Shown: positions 42,042 through 51,292 of the stretch, piece after piece
Position numbering within the stretch: position 1 is the first letter of the stretch
Layout: each line of letters begins with the position of its first letter
Assembly: GCF_013416775.1 (NCBI RefSeq)
Contig: NZ_SZVI01000012.1
Coordinates: 1-64,000, forward strand
Length of the DNA stretch: 64,000 nt
From: Rhodoferax sp. BLA1
GTDB taxonomy: Bacteria; Pseudomonadota; Gammaproteobacteria; Burkholderiales; Burkholderiaceae_C
Direction: 5' to 3'
Translations under genes and position numbers: made by a program
The notes under the pieces: generated by a model
The model's database searches: none
Told to the model about the DNA's origin: nothing
What the model saw: only the letters and a program-made list of their open reading frames with translations

Positions 42042-43655
42042 TTAGTGCTTGATGATGTAGAGGTCTTTGGCGCGGTAACGGTCCAGGCTGTTGGTGGCGG
42101 TGTAGCCACCCACATACGACTTGACCAGGCGCGGCACCGTGTACTGCAGCAGCGGCAGCATCGGGTAGTCGTCCATGATCATTTTGGCGGCCTCGGTCAG
42201 CAGCGCCTTGCGTTTGGCCGGGTCGGCGCTCTGATTGCCTTGGTCAATCAGGGCTTCGGCCTTGCGGTTGCAGTTCTTTTGCTGGTTTTGGTCAGAATCA
42301 CACTGCACCAGGGTCAAGAAGGTGGTGGCGTCGTTGTAGTCGGCGATCCAGCCGTTGCGGGCGATCTGGTACTCACCGTCGTTGCGTTTTTTGATCAGCA
42401 CCTTGAACTCCATGGCTTCGAGTTCCACATCCAGCCCGAGTTTGGATTTCCACTCCGAGGCGGCAAAAATCGCCATCTTCTTGTGGTAGTCGCTGGTGTT
42501 GTACGAGAACTTGAGCTTGGTACCAGCTGCCACGCCGGCTTCCGTCAGCAGCTTTTTGGCTTCAGCCAAACGTTTGTCCATCGGCCAGCTGGCCCAGTCA
42601 TAGCTGGTGACATCGGCACCGTTGATGCCTTTGACCATCACGCCGTAGGCTGGGACCTGGCCGTCGGCGGTGACACGTTGTGCCAGGATGTCGCGGTCAA
42701 TCGCCATCGAGAGGGCTTTGCGCACACGGATGTCTTTCAGCAGCGGGTCGGTGTTGAGGAACGAGTAATACCGCAGCCCCAGCATTGGTGAATTGCGGAT
42801 CTCTTTGGGGAACTGGGCCTTGTACTTCTCGTAGGTGCCGGGGGGCAACTGGTAGACCATGTCGTTTTCGCCGGACTCAAACAGCTTGACGTCGGCGTTG
42901 CCATCTTCCACTGCCAGGTAGGTGTACTTGGTCAGCTGCACGTTTTTGGCATCCCAGTAGGTGGGGCTTTTGGTCAGCACAATCTTGCTGTTGACTTCCC
43001 AGCTGGTCAGGGTGAAGGCGCCGTTGCCGACGATGTTGGCGGGTTTGGTCCAGTCCTTGCCAAACTTTTCAACCGTGGCCTTGTGCACCGGGCCCAACTG
43101 CGTGTTGGTCAGCAGGTCGGGCATAAAAGCCACCGGGTACGGGGTCTTGATTTCCACCGTGTGTTTGTCCAGCGCCTTCACGCCCAGTTCGGTGGGTGGC
43201 AATTTGCCAGCCACGATGTCTTTGCCATGGAGAAAGAAGATGCCAAAAGAAGATGCATATTCCGAAGCGGTCTTGGGGTCCACAAAACGGCGCAGGGCAT
43301 AAACAAAGTCGTCGCTGGTGACGGGGTCGCCGTTGGACCACTTGGCGTTCTGGCGCAGCTTGAAGACCCAGGTGGTGGGCTCGGTCTGTTTCCAGCTCTC
43401 GGCCACGCCGGGCACAATTTTGCCGGCGCCATCGGCTGCGGTGAGGCCTTCGAACAGTTCACGGATGACGTTGTTGGCCGGCACACCCTCGGCACGTGCC
43501 GGGTCCAGGGTGTCGGGCTCGGAACCGTTGTTGCGCACCATTTCCTGCTTGGCATGTAACTGAACGCCGGGCGGAACCGTGGCAGCAAAAGAGGCACCCC
43601 AAGTGATCAGCAGGGCGGCCGCCAGGCTGGTTTTGGCAAAACGGGAAGTCATCAT
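42042..43655 (-). CDS. oppA: periplasmic oligopeptide-binding protein OppA
   Basis: ATG 43655 follows GGAG (7-base spacing). The 537-residue protein has a signal peptide (about 1-25, cleavage near ASFA). The SBP_bac_5 family fold is shown by GSEPDTLDPARAEGVPANNVIRELFEGL at the start and by PDTWVFKLR-like WVFKLRQNAKWSNGDPVTSDDFVYALRR. It binds peptides in the periplasm and delivers them to OppBC. Four downstream genes (oppB, C, D, F) complete the system, and gshA lies 49 bases upstream, suggesting cotranscription of glutathione synthesis and peptide uptake. Confidence 0.94.
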   Translation of the reverse strand: MMTSRFAKTSLAAALLITWGASFAATVPPGVQLHAKQEMVRNNGSEPDTLDPARAEGVPANNVIRELFEGLTAADGAGKIVPGVAESWKQTEPTTWVFKLRQNAKWSNGDPVTSDDFVYALRRFVDPKTASEYASSFGIFFLHGKDIVAGKLPPTELGVKALDKHTVEIKTPYPVAFMPDLLTNTQLGPVHKATVEKFGKDWTKPANIVGNGAFTLTSWEVNSKIVLTKSPTYWDAKNVQLTKYTYLAVEDGNADVKLFESGENDMVYQLPPGTYEKYKAQFPKEIRNSPMLGLRYYSFLNTDPLLKDIRVRKALSMAIDRDILAQRVTADGQVPAYGVMVKGINGADVTSYDWASWPMDKRLAEAKKLLTEAGVAAGTKLKFSYNTSDYHKKMAIFAASEWKSKLGLDVELEAMEFKVLIKKRNDGEYQIARNGWIADYNDATTFLTLVQCDSDQNQQKNCNRKAEALIDQGNQSADPAKRKALLTEAAKMIMDDYPMLPLLQYTVPRLVKSYVGGYTATNSLDRYRAKDLYIIKH

Positions 43656-43704
43656 GAAACAGCTCCTTAACCTTGAAGGTAAAGGAGCGATTTTAGGAGC
43701 CTGT

Positions 43705-45267
43705 TTAGGCGAAATACGCGGCCACAAAGTCCTCAAACGGTGTTTCGGTGCGGGCACCAATGTCTGCCTGCTCGGCCAGCGAGGTCTGCACACTGGCCCG
43801 AAAGCGCGCCTCAACCTCTTTGGGCAGGGGTGTGGACTGCAGGTTTTGGGTGTGGGTGCGGGACATCTCGACCGCAAAGTTGAAATAACTGCCGTGTTGC
43901 CGAATGGCTTCGACCACCTGGGCCGAGGGGGTCAGTTCCGGCTGGTCAATACGCTGGCGCAGGCGCTGCAGGGCCACGGCGTACTGCTGGCCGCCGTAGG
44001 TGGTGTCCAGCATCGCTGCAAATGGCAGCATCTCGTCAAACAACTCGTGCGCCAGCGTTTGCAAGGGCTGCTCGCGGTTGTGCACCAGCAGGTGCAGACC
44101 CGGCTGGCGGCCACGGGTGACCACACGGTGTTTGTTCTCGTCGTTTTCACCTTGTTCGCGGCTGGTGATCGGCGGGCTGTCGCGGAACAGGCACATCAGC
44201 AGCAGCGCGTCGGCAAACAGACTTTGTTCGGGTGTGATGCCGATGTCCACAAACGGGTTCAGGTCAAACAGCCGCATCTCCACATACTGCACACCGTAGG
44301 TCTGCAGCGCCAGCGCCGGGCGTTCCCCTTGGAGACCAATGCGTTTGGGGCGCATCGGTGCGTAAAACTCGGCCTCCAACTGCAACACGCAGTCGCTGAG
44401 CTGTTTCCAACGCTCACCGTCGCGCACACCCATCTCGGCGTAGTAGGGGTCGTGGGTGCGGATGGCTGCTTCCAGCCCTTGGGTGTACTCCGTCAGGGAG
44501 TTGAAGCCGATCGCGAGTTTGTCCTGGGCGTGGTTCTGGTAACCCAGGTCACTCATGCGCAGGCTGGTGGCGTAGGGGCCGTACAGGGTGCCCGGGCTCA
44601 GCTCGGTCAGGTCACTCGGGTGGCCTTGCAAAAACGACTTGCACAAGGCCGGCGAGGCGCCAAACAGGTAGGGAATCAGCCAGCCAAAACGCAAAAAGTT
44701 GCGGATCAGGCCGAAATAACGGCGGCTGATGAAGTCCTGCAGCGGCTCCTTGGACTGGCAGCAGTCCTGTAACACCGGCCAGAAGGCATCGGGCAGCGAC
44801 CAGTTGTAGTGGGCGCCGGCAATGGTCTGCATGGCGCGGCCATAACGCAGGCCCAGGCCTTCGCGGTACACCTCTTTAAAACGTGCCGCGTTGGAGCGGC
44901 CGTAGTTGGCAATCGCGATGTCAGCGTCTTCGCCGATCTTGCAGGGCATGGAGCCCGCCCACAAAAATTCACCACCGAGCTGTTGCGCGCTGAAGCGGTG
45001 GATGTCCTTGAGAAAAGCCAGTGGGTAGGCCGGGTCGGTGGAGGGTGGGGTGATGAATTCGAGCAGCGCCTCGGCGTAGTCGGTGGTGATCCAGGGGTGT
45101 GTCAGCTTGGCACCCAGTGCCGCCGGGTGGGGTGTGCGCGCCAGTTGCCCGACGCGATCCACCCGCAGGCATTCACGCTCGTAACCACGCTGGATGCCGC
45201 GCAACAGATGGGCTTGGGCGGGTTCGGAAAACTGGCGGACTTGGTTGCAACAGGTGAATTTCAGCAT
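43705..45267 (-). CDS. gshA: glutamate-cysteine ligase (proteobacterial type)
   Basis: From ATG 45267 (MLKFTCCNQVRQF) the protein has 520 residues, the E. coli GshA size. The start region GIQRGYERECLRVDRVGQLA holds the conserved metal-binding Glu (GxExExxR). LTHPWITTDYAEALLEFITPP and VQYVEMRLFDLNPF are further family blocks. It makes gamma-glutamylcysteine from glutamate, cysteine and ATP, the first step of glutathione synthesis. The longer frame to 45480 has no family match. Upstream 45268-45542 holds no gene I can support. Confidence 0.95.
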   Translation of the reverse strand: MLKFTCCNQVRQFSEPAQAHLLRGIQRGYERECLRVDRVGQLARTPHPAALGAKLTHPWITTDYAEALLEFITPPSTDPAYPLAFLKDIHRFSAQQLGGEFLWAGSMPCKIGEDADIAIANYGRSNAARFKEVYREGLGLRYGRAMQTIAGAHYNWSLPDAFWPVLQDCCQSKEPLQDFISRRYFGLIRNFLRFGWLIPYLFGASPALCKSFLQGHPSDLTELSPGTLYGPYATSLRMSDLGYQNHAQDKLAIGFNSLTEYTQGLEAAIRTHDPYYAEMGVRDGERWKQLSDCVLQLEAEFYAPMRPKRIGLQGERPALALQTYGVQYVEMRLFDLNPFVDIGITPEQSLFADALLLMCLFRDSPPITSREQGENDENKHRVVTRGRQPGLHLLVHNREQPLQTLAHELFDEMLPFAAMLDTTYGGQQYAVALQRLRQRIDQPELTPSAQVVEAIRQHGSYFNFAVEMSRTHTQNLQSTPLPKEVEARFRASVQTSLAEQADIGARTETPFEDFVAAYFA

Positions 45268-45542
45268 GGGATTCTTGTGTGATCGGCAAAACGGCAGGCA
45301 GTATGGCAGTTTTTGCACCGGTTCGGAGCCTGCGCCCAACGCGTGGGCCTGGGGCACGCTGTCTGTCGTGGTGACTCTGTGTGACAGACATGGGGCCAGA
45401 TGCCGACCTTGCAACCCTCTCTGAATCCCTTTGTCGCGGGGGCAGAACAGCTCAGCCCGTTCATGCTCGGCGGCCAGCACCTCAGCGCTGGCCTGGCCCC
45501 ATCAGCCGTGGATGGCCCCGCAGGGTTTGACAAGGTCTGTGC

Positions 45543-46139
45543 TTATGCGCGTAACCAGGGCTTGCCAACGGGAAGCACATCGCGACCAAACACATCGGCA
45601 AACACAATGTGCGCCATGACGTACCAGGCGCTCAGTGCGGTCAGCATGAGTTCATAAGCGGCCACCACGGTCATTTCGGGGTAGCCAAAGTGCGCCAGAT
45701 CAAGCAGTACAAAGCCGATCAGCAACAGGGTAAAAACGATGGCCAGGGCGCTGCTGATGCGCATGGCGCCGACCCACAGGATGGCAGTGAACAGTGTCCA
45801 GCCGACCATGAACCAGCCGATGTCGGTGGTGCTGGCCGGGTAGATGTCGAACTGGTTGCCCAGCAGCATCAGCACCAGCGAGATCCAGAAGGCGCCGTAA
45901 CCGGTGAAAGCGCAATAACCAAAGTTGTTGCCGGTTTTCATCTCCTGCAGGCCGGCCACCATCTGCGCCAGACCGCCAAAAATCAGCCCGATCCAGATGA
46001 CCGGCCCCAGCCCCATCCAACCCAGGTTGTGGAACTGGAGCACCATGGTGGCCAGTCCAAACCCTCCCAGACCAGCGACGGCAGGATTACCCAATTTTTG
46101 TTGTGTGACGCTGTTGTTACCCAATTTTTGCTCTGACAT
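45543..46139 (-). CDS. acetate/succinate uptake transporter, GPR1/FUN34/YaaH family
   Basis: The 198-residue inner-membrane protein has six membrane segments. The family signature NPAVAGLGGFGLATMVLQFHNLG corresponds to the NPA(P)xGL(L)xFGxT motif at the first helix. The gating region FGGLAQMVAGLQEMKTGNNFGYCAFTGYGAFWIS follows. Such channels take up acetate and related acids with protons. The start is uncertain: ATG 46139 (MSEQKLGN) and ATG 46157 are both in frame and neither has a good ribosome site. A 30-bp tandem duplication at the 5' end repeats the QKLGN segment. Confidence 0.88.
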   Translation of the reverse strand: MSEQKLGNNSVTQQKLGNPAVAGLGGFGLATMVLQFHNLGWMGLGPVIWIGLIFGGLAQMVAGLQEMKTGNNFGYCAFTGYGAFWISLVLMLLGNQFDIYPASTTDIGWFMVGWTLFTAILWVGAMRISSALAIVFTLLLIGFVLLDLAHFGYPEMTVVAAYELMLTALSAWYVMAHIVFADVFGRDVLPVGKPWLRA

Positions 46140-46146
46140 GCTGTTG
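46087..46146. repeat. 30-bp tandem duplication covering the acetate transporter start
   Basis: Units 46087-46116 and 46117-46146 begin with TTACCCAATTTTTG and end in GCTGTTG. The second unit contains the start codon (CAT at 46137-46139) where the first has CGC. In the protein this gives MSEQKLGNNS followed by VTQQKLGNPA. Confidence 0.8.
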
Positions 46147-46238
46147 TTTCTGTACATTGATAAGATAGTTGACCACCCCGGGAGCCGATGGCCCGCGAAA
46201 TGGGAGGCGGATTCTATTGACCCAGATCGTCGTCCAGC

Positions 46239-47795
46239 ATGATCTATCGCAGCATTGATGGATTTGTGCAAAAGTTCGACGACACAGCAGCCCCTGTCCT
46301 TATGCCTTACCTGCCAGAATTTATTGCCCCTTTGCGTTTCACCGACCCAGCCGCCGCGCTGGCCCAAGCGCAGCTGATTTACGACAACAGCATCGGACAT
46401 TTGCGCCAGGCCATGCAACGTTATGTGGCGGGCGAGGAGATGCCCGGCCATGTACGCGCGTGTTACCCCTTTGTGCGGGTGCAGACCGAGACCATGGCAC
46501 GCCAGGGCTCGGGTGCGGCGAAGCGGCTGAGCTACGGTTTTGTGTCTGGGGCCGGTCGTTTTGAGACCACGCTGAGCCGCCCCGACTTGTATGCCAAGTA
46601 CTACCTGGAACAATTCACTCTGTTGCTCGACAACCACCAGGTGGAGCTCGAAGTGGGTACCAGCACCCAGCCGATTCCGGTGCACTTCTCATTTGCTGAC
46701 AACGAACATGTAGAAGGCACGCTGACGGCGGAACGCCGCGCCCGCATGCGTGATGTGTTTGACCTGCCCGATCTGGCTGCCATGGATGACGGCATTGCCA
46801 ACGGCACTTTCGAACCCAGCCGTGGTGAGCCGCAACCGCTGTCCCTGTTCACCGCGCCGCGCGTCGACTACTCGCTGCAGCGCCTGCGCCACTACACCGG
46901 CACCGCGCCCGAGCATTTCCAGAACTTTGTGTTGTTCACCAACTACCAGTTTTACATTGATGAATTTATTGCCCTAGGGCACGCTGCCATGGGGGATGCA
47001 GCTAGTGAATACATAGCATTTGTCGAGCCTGGCAATGTCGTGACCCGCCGAATTGCTGCGGATGGCGTCGCGCCACAGAGCACCGGCACACCACCGCCAC
47101 GCTTGCCGCAAATGCCCGCCTATCACTTGGTGCGCGCCGACGGCAGTGGCATCAGCATGGTCAACATCGGCGTCGGCCCGGCCAATGCCAAAACCATCAC
47201 CGACCACATCGCGGTGTTGCGCCCGCATGCCTGGATCATGCTCGGCCACTGCGCTGGCCTGCGCACCACCCAGCAACTCGGCGACTACGTGCTGGCTCAC
47301 GGGTATGTGCGCGAGGACCATGTGCTTGACGAAGAGTTGCCGCTGTGGGTGCCAATTCCGGCGCTGGCAGAAATCCAGGTGGCGCTGGAGTCCGCGGTGT
47401 CTGAAGTCACCCGGCTCAAAGGTGCGGCGCTCAAAAGCATCATGCGCACCGGCACCGTGGCCTCGACCGACAACCGCAACTGGGAACTGCTGCCCGACAA
47501 CGGCCCACAACGGCGCTTCAGCCAGAGCCGCGCCGTTGCCCTGGACATGGAGTCCGCCACCATTGCCGCCAATGGTTTTCGCTTCCGGGTGCCCTACGGC
47601 ACGCTCTTGTGTGTGAGCGACAAACCGCTGCATGGCGAAATCAAACTGCCCGGGATGGCCAACCACTTCTACCGTGAGCGGGTGGACCAGCACCTGCGCA
47701 TTGGCATGCGTGCGCTGGAGCTGTTGCGCGAACAGGGTGTGGACCAGCTCCACAGCCGCAAGCTGCGCAGTTTTGCCGAGGTGGCTTTTCAGTAA
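46239..47795 (+). CDS. amn: AMP nucleosidase
   Basis: The 518-residue cytoplasmic enzyme cleaves AMP to adenine and ribose 5-phosphate. The N-terminal half is the Amn-specific domain (YGFVSGAGRFETTLSRPDLYAKYYLEQ). The C-terminal half is a nucleoside phosphorylase fold with SMVNIGVGPANAKTITDHIAVLRPHAWIMLGHCAGLR and AVALDMESATIAANGFRFRVPYGTLLCVSDKPLHGEIKLPG. The product is slightly longer than E. coli Amn, mostly at the N-terminus. The start (46239) lacks a clear ribosome site, and ATG 46302 is a possible alternative. It is divergent from the acetate transporter gene. Confidence 0.93.
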   Translation: MIYRSIDGFVQKFDDTAAPVLMPYLPEFIAPLRFTDPAAALAQAQLIYDNSIGHLRQAMQRYVAGEEMPGHVRACYPFVRVQTETMARQGSGAAKRLSYGFVSGAGRFETTLSRPDLYAKYYLEQFTLLLDNHQVELEVGTSTQPIPVHFSFADNEHVEGTLTAERRARMRDVFDLPDLAAMDDGIANGTFEPSRGEPQPLSLFTAPRVDYSLQRLRHYTGTAPEHFQNFVLFTNYQFYIDEFIALGHAAMGDAASEYIAFVEPGNVVTRRIAADGVAPQSTGTPPPRLPQMPAYHLVRADGSGISMVNIGVGPANAKTITDHIAVLRPHAWIMLGHCAGLRTTQQLGDYVLAHGYVREDHVLDEELPLWVPIPALAEIQVALESAVSEVTRLKGAALKSIMRTGTVASTDNRNWELLPDNGPQRRFSQSRAVALDMESATIAANGFRFRVPYGTLLCVSDKPLHGEIKLPGMANHFYRERVDQHLRIGMRALELLREQGVDQLHSRKLRSFAEVAFQ

Positions 47796-47798
47796 AAA

Positions 47799-47844
47799 GT
47801 GTTCTCAACCCTTATTTATAAAGGGCTGAGTGTTATTAAAAATA
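47799..47844. repeat. R repeat, copy 9, next to the purT remnant
   Basis: TCAACCCTT-ATTTAT-AAAGGGCTGA with GTGTTATTAAAAATAG on the right; degenerate on the left arm. It lies right after amn and 12 bases before the purT remnant. Confidence 0.7.
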
Positions 47845-47856
47845 GAGCAGTCGTAC

Positions 47857-47975
47857 TCAGGCTGCGCGTGATCTTTCTTTGATCGCCGCCAATTTGGCGG
47901 AATATCGCGCCACACCCATGCGGCGTTTTGTGAAATTTTTGGGTTTGCCAAACAGGCCGCGTCTGAATTTCGACG
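47857..47975 (-). pseudogene. remnant of a second purT 3' end
   Basis: Read on the minus strand in one frame it gives [16 protein letters not shown], a gap, then SAKLAAIKERSRAA and stop. Intact PurT ends [16 protein letters not shown] ... [14 protein letters not shown] and stop. The remnant lacks about 11 codons but keeps the reading frame and the stop. It is in direct orientation with intact purT 2 kb to the right; the three-lipoprotein operon lies between. The rest of 47976-48156 should hold the promoter of that operon. Confidence 0.85.
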
Positions 47976-48156
47976 GGTGTTGCACCGCAGGCCACCCAGC
48001 ACATGATCCATGACAACTTTTGGGCCAAAGTGTGATCAATCTGTCACCCGTCAACTGACTTCTGTAAATACCTTGTTACATTATTTTGCGCCCGCGTGGA
48101 CGCATTGAGCAACCGCTCAATGTCCGCCGGGCGAAGTAACAAGGGGTTGGTTTGAT

Positions 48157-48831
48157 ATGAAGAGGTCGATTTATTTGTCATGGTGCATGGCCGCGGTTTT
48201 GTCACTCGCCGGTTGTGCACATCAAGAAGAATCCAGAACGATCGCCGTTCAGAAAGTGGAGTCTGCCGCTCAAACATACAGCGGCAAACGGACGCCCATC
48301 TCTGTCGGGAAATTTGACAACCGTTCGTCCTTCATGCGCGGTGTTTTTTCTGATAATGTGGACCGTTTAGGCGGTCAGGCCCAGACCATTTTGGTCACAC
48401 ATTTGCAGCAGAGTCGTCGTTTCAACGTGCTGGATCGCACCAACATGGCTGAAATCAAACAAGAAGCCGAACTCCAGAAAAAATCGCAGACCCTCAAGGG
48501 TGCCGAGTTTGTTGTCACCGGTGATGTGACGGAGTTTGGTCGCAAGGACGTGGGTGACAGGCAGTTGTTTGGTATTTTGGGACGCGGCAAAACACAAATT
48601 GCCTATGCCAAGGTCAACCTCAACATTGTCAATACGCTGACGTCAGAAGTGGTGTTCTCGTCGCAAGGCGCGGGTGAGTTCAGCTTGTCCGAGCGCGAAG
48701 TGATTGGTTTTGGGGGCACAGCCGGTTACGACTCCACACTCAATGGCAAGGTGCTTGATCTGGCGATTCGCGATGCGGTGAACAACCTGGTGTCTGGCAT
48801 CGACAGCGGTGCCTGGCGCCCTGCGCTGTGA
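48157..48831 (+). CDS. CsgG/HfaB-like lipoprotein
   Basis: The 224-residue protein has a lipoprotein signal with lipobox SLAGC (Cys20). A CsgG-type domain follows: RTPISVGKFDNRSSFMRG ... LVTHLQQSRRFNVLDRTNMAEIKQE ... GAEFVVTGDVTEFGRK, and the family's C-terminal AIRDAVNNLV. CsgG proteins form outer-membrane export pores or anchor surface fibres. This shorter version is the first gene of a conserved trio with DUF4810 and GNA1162-type lipoproteins, also seen in Neisseria. Function of the trio is unknown. Confidence 0.88.
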   Translation: MKRSIYLSWCMAAVLSLAGCAHQEESRTIAVQKVESAAQTYSGKRTPISVGKFDNRSSFMRGVFSDNVDRLGGQAQTILVTHLQQSRRFNVLDRTNMAEIKQEAELQKKSQTLKGAEFVVTGDVTEFGRKDVGDRQLFGILGRGKTQIAYAKVNLNIVNTLTSEVVFSSQGAGEFSLSEREVIGFGGTAGYDSTLNGKVLDLAIRDAVNNLVSGIDSGAWRPAL

Positions 48832-48860
48832 TCGTTTGGCACTGACATCAAGGAAGAAAT

Positions 48861-49217
48861 ATGTTGACTATTCGATCAGGCGCCACAGCGGCGCTGCTGG
48901 CTTGCGCGTTTCTGGGCGGCTGTGCCACCCAACAGCAACCGCTTTACCAATGGCAGGGTTACCAAGGTAATGTGGATGCGTACTTTCGCACCGACAAACT
49001 GAGCACAGATGCGCAAACGCAGCGCATGGAAGAGGACTTGCAGAAGATCAAGGCCAGCGGCGGCGCAGTGCCACCGGGTTATTACGCTCACTTGGGCTTG
49101 TTGTATGGCCAGCAGGGCAAATTGGACCAATTTGCCACACAAGTACAAGCTGAGAAAAAACAGTTTCCTGAATCTGAAACATTCATGGACTTCTTGTTGC
49201 GCAATTTCAAGAAATAA
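48861..49217 (+). CDS. DUF4810-type lipoprotein
   Basis: The 118-residue protein has a signal peptide with lipobox FLGGC (Cys21). The family pattern follows: YQWQGYQGNVDAYFR near the N-terminus and GAVPPGYYAHLGLLYGQQGKLDQF, a TPR-like helical hairpin, then FPESETFMDFLLRNF at the end. It lies 29 bases after the CsgG-like gene and 9 bases before the GNA1162-like gene. It is probably a periplasmic partner of both; no activity is known. Confidence 0.85.
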   Translation: MLTIRSGATAALLACAFLGGCATQQQPLYQWQGYQGNVDAYFRTDKLSTDAQTQRMEEDLQKIKASGGAVPPGYYAHLGLLYGQQGKLDQFATQVQAEKKQFPESETFMDFLLRNFKK

Positions 49218-49226
49218 GGAAGCCTC

Positions 49227-49892
49227 ATGAACTGGATGAAATATCTCAAAGTGCTGGCCGCTGTCACTGGTATTGTGGTGATGACGGGATGCGCAACCCA
49301 AGCCCCGAAGTTTGATTACACCGCGTACAAGGAAAGTCGACCACGCTCCATTCTGGTTTTGCCCCCGGTGAACAACACGCCAGAAGTGCAGGCGTCGTAC
49401 AGCGTTCTCTCCCATGCCACCCGTCCGCTGGCCGAGGCGGGTTACTACGTGATGCCAGTGACCTTGGTGGCCGAAGCCTTCAAGGAAAACGGCATGACAC
49501 AACCGACGGACATGCACGCCACATCAGTTGAGAAACTGCGCCAGATCTTTGGTGCTGATGCGGCCCTGTACGTCACCATCAACAAGTACGGCACGGTGTA
49601 TCAGGTGGTCAACAGTGCCACGGTCGTGACGGCGCAAGCCAAGTTGGTGGATTTGAAAACCGGCAAATTGTTGTGGACTGGCTCCGCCTCTGCCTCCAGC
49701 GAAGAAGGACAGAATCAGCAACAAGGTGGATTGGTCGGGTTGTTGATCACGGCCGTTGTCAAACAAGTGATGGCAACAGCGTTTGATCAAAGCCATCAAA
49801 TTGCGGGTGTGGCCACCACGCGTTTGATGTCTGCGGGCATGGGCAACGGCCTGTTGTACGGCCCACGCTCCCCCAACTACGGCAAGGACTGA
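49227..49892 (+). CDS. GNA1162-family (DUF799) lipoprotein
   Basis: The 221-residue protein has a lipoprotein signal with lipobox MTGC. The DUF799 region includes RSILVLPPVNNTPEVQASYSVLSHATRPLAEAGYYV, FKENGMTQPTDMH and LYVTINKYGTVYQVVNSATVV. The Neisseria homologue GNA1162 is an outer-membrane-associated lipoprotein studied as a vaccine candidate, with an ABC-transport-component-like fold. It is the third gene of the operon and is followed by an R repeat and the purT stop. Confidence 0.88.
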   Translation: MNWMKYLKVLAAVTGIVVMTGCATQAPKFDYTAYKESRPRSILVLPPVNNTPEVQASYSVLSHATRPLAEAGYYVMPVTLVAEAFKENGMTQPTDMHATSVEKLRQIFGADAALYVTINKYGTVYQVVNSATVVTAQAKLVDLKTGKLLWTGSASASSEEGQNQQQGGLVGLLITAVVKQVMATAFDQSHQIAGVATTRLMSAGMGNGLLYGPRSPNYGKD

Positions 49893-49922
49893 GCGTTTGG
49901 TCTTGTTTTGAGATCACTGTAA

Positions 49923-49966
49923 AAATAGCGCTCAGCCCTTTGATATAAAGGGCTGGATGCTATAAA
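49923..49966. repeat. R repeat, copy 10, next to intact purT
   Basis: AAATAGCGCTCAGCCCTT-TGATAT-AAAGGGCTGGATGCTATAAA is almost fully palindromic. It lies between the GNA1162-type gene and the purT stop and corresponds to copy 9 beside the purT remnant. Confidence 0.78.
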
Positions 49967-49979
49967 TTTGGTGGCGTTG

Positions 49980-51206
49980 TTACGCCACCCGTGGCTTCAC
50001 CTTGGACGCCGCCAGCTTGGCGTTGGTGCGCGCCACTTCGACATCGGCGTCAAAAGCCAGCGCCACACCCATGCGGCGTTTGGTGAAACTCTCGGGTTTG
50101 CCAAACAGGCGCAGGTCGGTGTTGGGCACGCTCAGGGCGTCTGCCACACCGTCAAACACCACGCCCTGGGCGTCGACGCCACCGTAGATCACCGCGCTGG
50201 CGCCCGGGCAACGCAGGGCCGTGTTGACCGGCAGGCCCAGAATGGCGCGGGCGTGTAACTCAAATTCACTTTGCACCTGCGTGGTGAGCGTCACCAGGCC
50301 GGTGTCGTGCGGGCGTGGTGACACTTCGCTGAACCAGACCTGATCACCTTTAACAAACAGCTCCACCCCGAACAGGCCCAGGCCGGAAGACTGGCCGTCC
50401 AGCCCCACGCCCAGATCATCGGTGACGGCTTTGGCGATCTGCTGCGCTTTGGCCAGCGCTTGCGGGCTCATCGGGTGCGGCTGCCAGCTTTCCACATAGT
50501 CGCCATTGACCTGGATGTGGCCCACCGGTTCGCAAAAATGGGTGCCGATTTGGCCGTCTGCACCCTTGGCGCGCACGGTGAGCAGGGTGATCTCGTAGTC
50601 AAAGTCGATGAAACCTTCCACAATCACGCGGCCATGGCTGACGCGGCCACCGGCCATGGCGTGGTGCCAGGCCGGGGCCACATCCGCTTGGCCGCTGATC
50701 TTGCTCTGGCCTTTGCCGGAGCTGCTCATCACCGGCTTGACAATGCAGGGGTAACCAATGCCCGCATCAATGGCAGCCTGCAACTCGGCCAGCGAGTCGC
50801 AGAATTGGTAGGGGCTGGTCGGCAGGTCCAGGGTCTCGGCAGCCAGGCGTCGGATGCCTTCGCGGTCCATCGTCAGGCGGGTGGCACGGGCCGTGGGGAT
50901 GACGCGCACGCTGCCGGTGGCTTCCAGCACTTCGAGCATCGGTGTGGCAATGGCCTCAATCTCGGGCACCACCAGGTCGGGCTTTTCTTCCTCGATCAAG
51001 GCGCGCAACATGGCTGGGTCACTCATGGTGATGGTGCGACTGTGGTGCGCCACCTGCTGGCCGGGTGCGTTGTCGTAGCGGTCGACCGCGATGGTCTCCA
51101 CCCCCAGGCGCTGCAGCGCAATCAGCACCTCTTTGCCCAGTTCACCACTGCCCAGCAGCATAACTTTGGTGGCGTGGGAGGAGAGGGGCGTGCCGAGGGT
51201 GGTCAT
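49980..51206 (-). CDS. purT: formate-dependent phosphoribosylglycinamide formyltransferase
   Basis: From ATG 51206 ([10 protein letters not shown]) the protein has 408 residues. This ATP-grasp enzyme begins [31 protein letters not shown] and has the ATP-binding loop [12 protein letters not shown], the [16 protein letters not shown] block and the C-terminal [20 protein letters not shown]. It makes formyl-GAR from GAR, formate and ATP in purine synthesis, an alternative to PurN. A decayed duplicate of its 3' end lies 2 kb away. The 5' end is divergent from an ABC ATPase gene 86 bases away. Confidence 0.95.
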   Translation of the reverse strand: MTTLGTPLSSHATKVMLLGSGELGKEVLIALQRLGVETIAVDRYDNAPGQQVAHHSRTITMSDPAMLRALIEEEKPDLVVPEIEAIATPMLEVLEATGSVRVIPTARATRLTMDREGIRRLAAETLDLPTSPYQFCDSLAELQAAIDAGIGYPCIVKPVMSSSGKGQSKISGQADVAPAWHHAMAGGRVSHGRVIVEGFIDFDYEITLLTVRAKGADGQIGTHFCEPVGHIQVNGDYVESWQPHPMSPQALAKAQQIAKAVTDDLGVGLDGQSSGLGLFGVELFVKGDQVWFSEVSPRPHDTGLVTLTTQVQSEFELHARAILGLPVNTALRCPGASAVIYGGVDAQGVVFDGVADALSVPNTDLRLFGKPESFTKRRMGVALAFDADVEVARTNAKLAASKVKPRVA

Positions 51207-51292
51207 GGTGCTGCGCTGGGAGGCGTCCGGTGGTTGGGTTAAAAGACACGAGTTTATTTCAGGCCGGTGCAAGCTCGGTCACAATTTGGCCC

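Noticed and set aside
45400..45657. 85-codon plus-strand frame between gshA and the acetate transporter
   Set aside because: It overlaps the 3' end of the transporter gene, lacks a ribosome site and has no recognisable domain.
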